Source: Bryobacteraceae bacterium
Lineage (GTDB): Bacteria > Acidobacteriota > Terriglobia > Bryobacterales > Bryobacteraceae
Assembly: GCA_030039005.1 (NCBI GenBank)
Contig: JASHQT010000361.1
Span: forward strand, 1-20,625
Reading direction: 5' to 3'
Length of the DNA: 20,625 bases
Below the pieces are notes generated by a model. That model was not told the origin of the DNA, searched no databases, and was given only the letters and a program-made list of their open reading frames with translations. Position numbers and translations under genes: made by a program. Positions 7,907 through 14,580 of this stretch are shown here, one piece after another (position 1 is the stretch's first letter; each line of letters opens with the position of its first letter).

Positions 7907-10900
7907 TCAGAAAGTGAAGCGCGCCACAATTTGGCCCGTTCTCGGTTGTAATGTAGTGAGTCCGGTGGCGAGTCCCGTGGCGGCGGAGTTGCTCGTCCCC
8001 CCGCCGTTAAACTCGTTGACGAAGCCATAGCCTCCCGACAACGCCCCACTGGTAGATCCCTTGATCGGGAAGGGGTTTAGGTAAGCTGCCGGAGTATAAG
8101 CACCGTTGGGGTAGCCAGAAACCGGCTCGTTGTAGAACACCCGATTAAACGGATTCTGGAACTCCGCTCGAATCTGGAATTGATACTTTTCCTTAACCCG
8201 GAAGATTCGCCCCACACTGAGCGTTTCAGCCGGTTGCCGCTGCCAGCGGTTGTTGATGTAGTACGGCGCGGAGACACCGAATGTTCCCGCAGGCGCGTCC
8301 GTCCACGCTTTGGGATTTAGCACCAGTGTTTTGGTCGGGTCGAAGTGTGAGTTCGGATTCACCGAGAAGAAAGGCTGGCCTGGAACGTAGTTTTCCAGGC
8401 CGTCGGGTGCGCCGAATACCGCCGGGTTATCCTGCGTACCGACACCGAGCTGATACAGGAAGTTGTTTTCAGAGGCGGGCGTTTGCAGCAGCACCCCGCT
8501 CTGATAGCGCAGCACGCCGCCGAAGGTCCAGTCGCGCGCAAACCACGACAAGGCATGCATTCCGGCGCCATTCGCCTCAAATTTCGGCGTGGTGTAGTTG
8601 AACGTGGCGGTCAGCACCTCCGGATAGTCGCAACTGCAAAGTTGCTTGTTTTGCATGCGGTTGTTGACGTCATTGACGACCACCTGGCCGGCCGTAAAGT
8701 AGGGCGTGGCGGAGGTGGTGCCGAGGATCAATGTCTTCTGGTATGTATAGGAACCCGCCACGGTCAACCCGTGAGAATAACGCTTGGTCAGCTTCACCTG
8801 AAGTGAATCGTACCAGGTATCGCCCAGCGGCGGTCCCAGGAAGGGAGGAACACCAATCCACTGCGGATGGGCCCGCAGAGCCTGGTTCAAAGGTTCATAG
8901 TCCGGGAATCCCGGATACACATTATTCGGATTCGCCAGCGCGGGAAACGCTGCGATCACAGCCGGGCTGCTGATCGGCTGGGTGAGCAAGGCCAGTTGAG
9001 CCGGGTTGTTGACATTGATTCCGGTGGTGTTCCCGTACTCCCGCTCGGCCAGCAGCCCGGCCGGGGTAAGTCCATTCTCGGCTTCCGCGTCCAGGACCGG
9101 CGCCGTAAACCATGCGCCGCGGTTGCCGACGTAGGCGGCCTCCATCACCAGGCTGGGGAGGAATTGGCGCTGAAACCCGATGCTCCAATTGAAAATGCGC
9201 GGCAGCCGTCCCGTGCCCTTGTCGATGGTAATGAACGGCGAATCGATCGGTTTGCACGGAGTAGCGTAAGCAGGGGCTACGCCGCAGCCCGAACTGGAAG
9301 TCACTGAGGGGAAGGCGGCACCGCTGAGCGGGGCCGTGAGTGGTCCGTTGCCATAGATGTTGCCGGGAGCAAACGGATTTCCATCCTTGAAATAGATCGC
9401 GCCGGCGCCCGATCCGCCGAGGGTCTGGCCGGTTCCCTCCGGGGCAAAAGCGCCATAGAAGTCGGCATCGGTACTCGACAAGCCGGCGTTGCCGCCAGAG
9501 GCGGCGTAAGAGATGCCCGCGCCCGCTCGGAACACCGTCTTGGAATCGATCTGGTAGGCCACTCCGAGGCGCGGTCCAAACGCGAAAGGATAGTTGTTGT
9601 TGTACTGCTTTTGATAAACCACAAGTCCGGTCAACGGGGTGCTCGAATCCGCTGGAATCAGGTTTGGATTCGGCTCCTGGAAGTTGGCGCTCTGCATGCG
9701 CCCGTGCTCCTCCTCCAACAGCGTGGAATAGTCCCAGCGAAGACCCAGCTCCAGGCTGAGTTTCCGGGTAACCTTCCAACTGTCCTGCGCAAAGAAGCCC
9801 AACGAATGTTTGCCCAACCGCGTGTCGGTAATCGCGGAAGCGTTGATGTTGTCCACCGCCCCCAACAGGAAGCTGGCATACGGGTTCCCAGACGTAAAGA
9901 CCGAGCTGGGGCCGATTGCGGTACTGGTATACTCCCAAGGATTCTGGGTCTCTTCGTAGCTGAAACCATAGAGGCCGTTGGCGCGGCTGGAACTCTGCGT
10001 GGGGAAACCTTCTACGACCATCTCCCCACCAAACTTGAACGTATGATTCCCTTTCACCCAGGTTAAGCTGACGTTCGCCGTCGGCTTGTACTCCTTCTCA
10101 TCCTGGGCCCCGTCGAATCCGACGCCGGGTGTGGGAGCGAAGAACCCGGAACCCAGATTCATGCCACCCTCAAAGAAACTGGACAAGCCGGAGACCTGAG
10201 GCATGATGTTATTCGCGGGGTATTGCTGGTTCGCCCCCCAACCCAAGATCTGGCCTGCGTTAAAGGACGGCGGATAGTCGTCCTGGTTGAAGTACAGAAG
10301 ACCGACGCCGACATGTAGCAGCAGGGTGGGCGTGAGGGTGTCGTCGAAATTAGCGCGGATGGTTTGCGCCCTCTGATTCTGGGGCGTGGCTGGCGACAGT
10401 TCCGGCGCGAATCCATTGGCATTGGGCGAATAGGTGTACGTCTGGGAATAGTAACCGGATATCTTCATTGTCGAGCTAAGGTTCTGATCGATCTTGATCG
10501 AGGGAATCGTGGTGTGCCGGTAGTTGGAGTAAGGCGGCTGAACGGAATTGTTCACTAGCCCGCCCTCAGTGGGCTTGATGAACAGCGTCTGATAGGCGAG
10601 CGAGGACGCATCCATTCTGCTGTACGGAATAATGTTATTCGGGAACGGATCTTCCACGATCCCGGAACCGAGCGCCCCGCCGTTCACATAGTGGGCCGTT
10701 TCGGGGTCAAACAACTCGCCAATCAGATCGACTTGGCCTGTGGGAGAGGGTGTGCCGAACCCCGCAGTCAAAAACGGGCCTAACGGGTTCTCAATGTTAC
10801 CCGGATTCGGCTGGCCGTTTGCCAACGTCGGACCGAAGTTTGCACCCCGGGGATCCGACCCCGTCCATTCTGGCAAGGGGGCTGTAGCAATCAGATTCGT

Positions 10901-11872
10901 CGTCGTCACGCTCTGGCGGAACTGCTCGAAGTTGAAGAAGAAGAATGTCTTGTCTTTGCCGTTGTAGAGTTTCGGAATGCTGAGCGGTCCGCCCAACGTG
11001 ACCCCGTAATCGTTCCGGTTCAATGGATTCTTGACGAGACCGACGCCGGTGGTCGGGTTGTCCGTGAACGGGATTCCCGCGTTCAGGGCCGAGTTCTGGA
11101 AATAGTCGTAACCGGAGCCGTGGTACTCATTTGTGCCCGACTTCATGGTGAAGTTGATGTATCCGCCACCAACCTGGCCGTACTCAGCCGCGAAGTTGCT
11201 GGTCTGGACCGACACTTCCTGAATGGCGTCCACACTTGGCTGGACCCCCTGGCTGGCATTTTGCATAAAACCATTGGTGGAGTCCTGGCCTTCCACTCGA
11301 ATGGCTTGCGAACCCGACGGCAGGCCATTAATGCGAACCTCCACATCGGAAACGAAATTCGCTCCCGGCAGGACGGTCAGAACCGACAGCGGGTCCCGAA
11401 TGTTGCCGATGCCTTCATTGCCACTCCCGTTGAGGGTGAACAGAGGGATGTTATCCGCCTCAGTGTAATCGATCTGATGGCTTATTTCGGAACTGTCCGA
11501 TTTCAGCAGTGGAGCTTCGGTATTGACCGTGATCGACTCGGAGGCAGCTCCCACCTCAAGGGTCGCATCCGCACGGGTAGTCTCGGCCACCTGGACAGTG
11601 ATGGCCGGCCGGATATATTTCTTGAAGCCCACGGCGGTCACCGTGAACTCATAGGTGCCTGCGGGCAAGTTGGCGAGCGTGTAATTGCCCGTGCCTGTGG
11701 CGCCTACCGTATAAACCTCGCCGGTCGCGGTGTTCTTTACCTCGATGGAGGCGGTGGGTATTACGGCGCCCGACACGTCCAGAACCGTTCCTGTGATAGT
11801 GCCGCGATCGGTCTGAGCAAATGCTACAAAGGCCCAGATGAACAAACACACTACGAGCGCTGCTTGGCGCAT
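7907..11872 (-). CDS. TonB-dependent receptor-like outer-membrane protein with carboxypeptidase-regulatory domain
   Basis: 1321 aa outer-membrane protein of the Oar-like type common in Acidobacteriota. The start is ATG 11872, with GGGGAG seven bases upstream; an in-frame ATG at 11887 would lack this site. Signal peptide residues 1-19 (cleavage near AFA-QTD). Residues about 22-105 are a carboxypeptidase-D regulatory-like Ig fold (GTITGTVLDVSGAVIP, GNYTLANLPAGTYEF). Residues about 125-245 form a plug-like domain (VRINGLPSGSQAIRVEGQDS, YGQVGGGYINFTMKSGTNE). The rest is a long beta-barrel ending in the aromatic tail IVARFTF, as expected for Bam-dependent insertion. No clear TonB box is visible, and the substrate cannot be read from sequence. 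It is monocistronic, with its own promoter candidate and a terminator hairpin. Confidence 0.93.
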   Translation of the reverse strand: MRQAALVVCLFIWAFVAFAQTDRGTITGTVLDVSGAVIPTASIEVKNTATGEVYTVGATGTGNYTLANLPAGTYEFTVTAVGFKKYIRPAITVQVAETTRADATLEVGAASESITVNTEAPLLKSDSSEISHQIDYTEADNIPLFTLNGSGNEGIGNIRDPLSVLTVLPGANFVSDVEVRINGLPSGSQAIRVEGQDSTNGFMQNASQGVQPSVDAIQEVSVQTSNFAAEYGQVGGGYINFTMKSGTNEYHGSGYDYFQNSALNAGIPFTDNPTTGVGLVKNPLNRNDYGVTLGGPLSIPKLYNGKDKTFFFFNFEQFRQSVTTTNLIATAPLPEWTGSDPRGANFGPTLANGQPNPGNIENPLGPFLTAGFGTPSPTGQVDLIGELFDPETAHYVNGGALGSGIVEDPFPNNIIPYSRMDASSLAYQTLFIKPTEGGLVNNSVQPPYSNYRHTTIPSIKIDQNLSSTMKISGYYSQTYTYSPNANGFAPELSPATPQNQRAQTIRANFDDTLTPTLLLHVGVGLLYFNQDDYPPSFNAGQILGWGANQQYPANNIMPQVSGLSSFFEGGMNLGSGFFAPTPGVGFDGAQDEKEYKPTANVSLTWVKGNHTFKFGGEMVVEGFPTQSSSRANGLYGFSYEETQNPWEYTSTAIGPSSVFTSGNPYASFLLGAVDNINASAITDTRLGKHSLGFFAQDSWKVTRKLSLELGLRWDYSTLLEEEHGRMQSANFQEPNPNLIPADSSTPLTGLVVYQKQYNNNYPFAFGPRLGVAYQIDSKTVFRAGAGISYAASGGNAGLSSTDADFYGAFAPEGTGQTLGGSGAGAIYFKDGNPFAPGNIYGNGPLTAPLSGAAFPSVTSSSGCGVAPAYATPCKPIDSPFITIDKGTGRLPRIFNWSIGFQRQFLPSLVMEAAYVGNRGAWFTAPVLDAEAENGLTPAGLLAEREYGNTTGINVNNPAQLALLTQPISSPAVIAAFPALANPNNVYPGFPDYEPLNQALRAHPQWIGVPPFLGPPLGDTWYDSLQVKLTKRYSHGLTVAGSYTYQKTLILGTTSATPYFTAGQVVVNDVNNRMQNKQLCSCDYPEVLTATFNYTTPKFEANGAGMHALSWFARDWTFGGVLRYQSGVLLQTPASENNFLYQLGVGTQDNPAVFGAPDGLENYVPGQPFFSVNPNSHFDPTKTLVLNPKAWTDAPAGTFGVSAPYYINNRWQRQPAETLSVGRIFRVKEKYQFQIRAEFQNPFNRVFYNEPVSGYPNGAYTPAAYLNPFPIKGSTSGALSGGYGFVNEFNGGGTSNSAATGLATGLTTLQPRTGQIVARFTF

Positions 11873-11946
11873 GCAAATTCTCCCCATGACACGGAATTGG
11901 TCAAGCCGATACCCTTAGCACCGGCCCGCCATCACGCTGGTCGGAG

Positions 11947-11973
11947 CTTATATCAACGTATTGGGCACGTCAA
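11947..11973 (-). promoter_or_regulatory. Candidate sigma-70 promoter of the TonB-type gene
   Basis: On the minus strand a -35 TTGACG (11968-11973) and a -10 TATAAG (11947-11952) are separated by 15 bp, slightly short of the usual 16-18. Transcription would begin near 11940, giving a leader of about 68 bases before the ATG at 11872. Confidence 0.5.
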
Positions 11974-11994
11974 TAATCTAGTGAGAAATTGACG
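11968..11994. repeat. Inverted repeat over the -35 box, possible operator
   Basis: Seven-base arms CGTCAAT (11968-11974) and ATTGACG (11988-11994) with a 13-base spacer. The left arm covers the -35 hexamer of the TonB-type gene's promoter candidate, a position where a dimeric regulator could act. It may also be a chance match. Confidence 0.35.
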
Positions 11995-12150
11995 ATTTTT
12001 TGCTGTTTATGTAGGAGCTTATGCGGGCGCCTTGACTATAGGGGGATTCAGACTGGAAGCGAACGACGTGTTGTGGGAGTGTTCCCGAAGCTGAAAAACC
12101 CGTTGAGTTGCCGGAGTTGGTGACTCTACGCGCGAACCGCAGACGGCGAA

Positions 12151-12165
12151 TATGAGTCACTCATA
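12151..12165. repeat. 15-bp near-perfect palindrome
   Basis: TATGAGT-c-ACTCATA: seven-base perfect arms around one base, within the long intergenic region and not near a start codon. It could be a protein-binding site or an old mobile-element trace; nothing else identifies it. Confidence 0.4.
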
Positions 12166-12179
12166 GCTGGGCTGGAAAA

Positions 12180-12206
12180 GGCTTCGTACTGCTGAGCTCC
12201 GAAGCC
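12180..12206. repeat. Hairpin-forming inverted repeat
   Basis: Arms GGCTTCG (12180-12186) and CGAAGCC (12200-12206) with a 13-base loop. No T-run follows on either strand, so it is not a standard intrinsic terminator. Confidence 0.4.
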
Positions 12207-12567
12207 CTAACCCGCTCCGCCTCCGTTGCCTGGCAGACAAGCAACGGCCTCTGGAACTATATCGCGGCAAGCATGCATGCAAGCGGCATACAAGTAGGTT
12301 TACTGCGCCAGCAAACAATCGGAGTTTCGTGGATGCCACTGATCGCTAAGTCTCAGCGACCGATTACCGGCGAGTCGCCAAAACCCTCTTCAAATTGGCA
12401 CCACTCGGCGCGCTGACTGGCTCGAAGTCGTCGCACGGAAGCATGCCAAAAACGGAGCTGCCCGTAAACACTACGCCGCCAGGAGTGACCTGCCAAAACG
12501 CGGCTTCATGGAAAATCCATTAACGCAGCACAGCAGCGTAGGATAGGGCTGATATTGACTCATTTCC

Positions 12568-14232
12568 CTATTTTTCGGGATCGAACGTGATGCTGCTGTC
12601 AGCCGTGAACTTTTTGTAGTTCCGGAACTCGATGACGTTCCGGGTGCACCCGCTCGCCCCGTGCGCGCAGCTCAGCGCCTCCGAGTGGACCGGCAGCAGA
12701 TATTTGCCCTCACCAATGAACACATAGTCGTAATCGACCGCCGACTCCACTGTGTCGAGAGGAAACGTCCTCGGCAGGTCTTGTGCAGACAGCTCGATCC
12801 GCAGCACCCGGTAGTTTTCTTTGTCGATCCAGATGGAACCCGTGTAGCCCGGCTGATCAGACTGGCCCTCCGCTTCGATGTGCCAGTGCGAGTTGGGTCG
12901 CTCCACCGAGAAATCATAAAGGAACGCGGCCCGGTTCACAATTCTCGTGGATTGTTTGCCGTGAAAATGAGCGTTGGTGCTGGGAGACAGCACGTCCAGT
13001 TGCAGACTGGAGAATTCACCGCGCGACCATGATCCGGTCTTCTCGACATCCACTCTGGGCGGTTGACCGTTAACCAGAATATTCTTGTATTTCTCGGTGC
13101 CATCCTCTTCGATCACGTCGGCGGTAACATGGTCCAGCGCCTGCCAGGCGGTCTGGTTACCGCGCGCCACCTGGGCCGCGTATCGCGTAGTGTACTGCTT
13201 AACCACGTAATTGGGAAGAGTTTCGGTGAAAGCAAAAGCCTCTTCCCGCGCCTGATCGATGAACGGGTCTCCGGATGCGGGCATTCTCTGTCGCGTGTTC
13301 CCATTCACGGACGAAGAATCTCCTTCCGTCGGTGCGGCAACCCGCGGCGGAGAGGGCATCCGCGTGACGCCGTTGGCGGTGTCGGCCTGAAGGGTCGGTC
13401 GTGCATCGGCTACCGTCGCGTCGGAATTAGTGGATGGCGTGCTACCGCCGGCCGAGCTTCCGCGCTTCAACTGCGGCGGATCATCGTCGTCGGCATCGCG
13501 CGTGGTTGAAGGCGCCGGACGAGACGCAGACGTGCTGGCGGGAGTTCCCGGCGCGATTTGCGGGCTCGGCGTGACGTCCGAACTTCCCGTAGCCCGATGC
13601 AGCTTGGGAGGGTCGTCATTGTTACTTGGGGCGCTGGCCGGCGAATTGCTCGTCGAACTACTCGTAGTGCTGTCCGGACTCGAAGTTGCCTGGCGCAATC
13701 TAGGACTGCCCTGGTCGCCGCTTGATGAGCCCACCGACGCGTTGCTCGCGGAACCACTCATGGAATCGCGAGCTAAGGGGCGCGACGTGTCGTTCATCGC
13801 CTGCGACGCGGCCACGTGCTCGTCCAGTGTGCCCTCCCTGACCATCGTCATCGTCGAGGCATGGTAGACGTTGTTGACTTGCGTTGCATCAATGCGGACG
13901 TGATCGCCAGGCTGAAAATCGCCGATCTGTGCGGAAGCGCCGGAAACGCCCTTGTATTTAGTCGATTTCGCGATGGAGATAGTACTGATGGTCTTGTCGT
14001 CGGACTCAACGACGACATTGTTGTCTCCAATCCTCCTCAACATTCCGGTGAACGTCATCGCGGCCTGGTCCCGCCTGCTGTTCGGCGCCTGACCTCCCGG
14101 TGTGCCTTGCGGATACGGTCGGCCTGGATATCCGCCACCGGGGTATCCAACGCCGGGAGTGATGATCTGGCCAAAGCCGGGAATACCGGCCAGCAGGAGC
14201 AAGGTCAGTAATAACGTGAACCCGCGAGCCAT
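12568..14232 (-). CDS. Secreted protein with OB-like domain and disordered repeat linker
   Basis: 554 aa; ATG 14232 is preceded by GGGAG at a good distance. Signal peptide about residues 1-21. A Gly/Pro/Tyr-rich stretch (about 26-48) follows, then a small beta domain, about 58-132, resembling DUF5666/OB folds (FTGMLRRIGDNNVVVES, FQPGDHVRIDA). Residues about 145-320 are low-complexity Ser/Thr/Pro/Asp linker with a recurring short motif: GSPRLRQA (175), DDPPKLHRA (206), DDPPQLKRG (250) and RPTLQ (278). The C-terminal part, about 323-554, is structured and resembles conserved exported proteins of Acidobacteriota, with IWIDKENYRVLRIEL and a GKYLLPVHSEAL segment. That layout is loosely like LolA/RseB-type beta folds, but I cannot name a family. 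A Cys pair (522, 529) near the end could form a disulfide. No function is assigned. Confidence 0.82.
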   Translation of the reverse strand: MARGFTLLLTLLLLAGIPGFGQIITPGVGYPGGGYPGRPYPQGTPGGQAPNSRRDQAAMTFTGMLRRIGDNNVVVESDDKTISTISIAKSTKYKGVSGASAQIGDFQPGDHVRIDATQVNNVYHASTMTMVREGTLDEHVAASQAMNDTSRPLARDSMSGSASNASVGSSSGDQGSPRLRQATSSPDSTTSSSTSNSPASAPSNNDDPPKLHRATGSSDVTPSPQIAPGTPASTSASRPAPSTTRDADDDDPPQLKRGSSAGGSTPSTNSDATVADARPTLQADTANGVTRMPSPPRVAAPTEGDSSSVNGNTRQRMPASGDPFIDQAREEAFAFTETLPNYVVKQYTTRYAAQVARGNQTAWQALDHVTADVIEEDGTEKYKNILVNGQPPRVDVEKTGSWSRGEFSSLQLDVLSPSTNAHFHGKQSTRIVNRAAFLYDFSVERPNSHWHIEAEGQSDQPGYTGSIWIDKENYRVLRIELSAQDLPRTFPLDTVESAVDYDYVFIGEGKYLLPVHSEALSCAHGASGCTRNVIEFRNYKKFTADSSITFDPEK

Positions 14233-14274
14233 TGATCTCCCTGGACGAAGGTTAACAGCGAGCCGCGTGCGAAA

Positions 14275-14427
14275 TCAAGTAAGCTTCCGGGAAGTTTGCA
14301 AGCCTTGCTGGGAAGCGAAGAAGAATCGCTCGTGGTCATAGGTGAAGAACTCCGCTGGAGTTCTCGGGATGGCGCGGAGTGCTTTGAGTTGCTGAACTCG
14401 GTGGTGACCATCTGGTCTACGAGGATG
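14275..14427 (-). pseudogene. Possible C-terminal remnant of a lost gene
   Basis: Between an in-frame TAG (14428-14430) and a TGA (14275-14277) lie 50 codons with protein-like composition, including AIPRTPAEFFTYDHERFFFA and many C-ending codons (TTC, GAC, CAC, ATC). No start codon or ribosome site serves this frame. It may be the tail of a decayed gene, or chance: the opposite strand is also open here. Confidence 0.25.
14346..14364. repeat. Perfect 8-bp inverted repeat (hairpin)
   Basis: AGAACTCC-gct-GGAGTTCT. It is tight and GC-balanced but has no adjacent T-run. It lies 114 bp upstream of the secreted protein gene starting at 14232 and inside the possible coding remnant, so it is an operator or attenuator candidate at best. 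Confidence 0.4.
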
Positions 14428-14580
14428 CTAGTCCTCCTTTTGGGCATTAGGGAAATAGCCCCGTGTAGTCAGCTAGCGTTCCCCTGCACTTTCGGCCTGC
14501 GCTGGACTGCTTTGCGTCGTCGCTGGAAGGGCTGTTACCAACGCGAAACGTCAATATCCTAAGAATACGGGCGCTACCCC

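Larger units (their letters stand above)
11873..12567. other. Long intergenic region with promoter and inverted repeats
   Basis: 695 bp. It contains the candidate promoter of the TonB-type gene (11947-11973), an inverted repeat (11968-11994), a 15-bp palindrome (12151-12165) and a hairpin (12180-12206). No protein is recognisable. A start-poor plus-strand frame is open from about 12156 to the TGA at 12414-12416 but shows no family resemblance. No terminator with a T-run is visible after the minus-strand gene ending at 12568. Confidence 0.6.
14233..14580. other. Intergenic region with hairpin and possible coding remnant
   Basis: 348 bp between two minus-strand genes. It contains a perfect eight-base inverted repeat at 14346-14364 and a minus-strand open frame without a start codon (14275-14427, listed separately). 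A strong AGGAGG occurs on the minus strand near 14433-14438, but no ATG, GTG or TTG lies at the correct distance in that frame. No confident promoter or terminator is seen. Confidence 0.5.

Noticed and set aside
8922..9938. 338-codon minus-strand frame inside the TonB-type gene
   Set aside because: Out-of-frame shadow, Arg/Gln-rich, with no domain; the main frame is continuous across it.
7907..11872. Lanthanide (LutH/LanA-like) receptor linked to xoxF
   Set aside because: The protein is about 1300 aa with an N-terminal carboxypeptidase-regulatory domain, unlike the shorter lanthanide receptors as I know them, and it lies about 6 kb from the xox genes with unrelated genes between.
12153..12416. 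Plus-strand open frame of about 85 codons in the 695-bp gap
   Set aside because: No suitable start with a ribosome site, no recognised domain, and other frames there are equally open.
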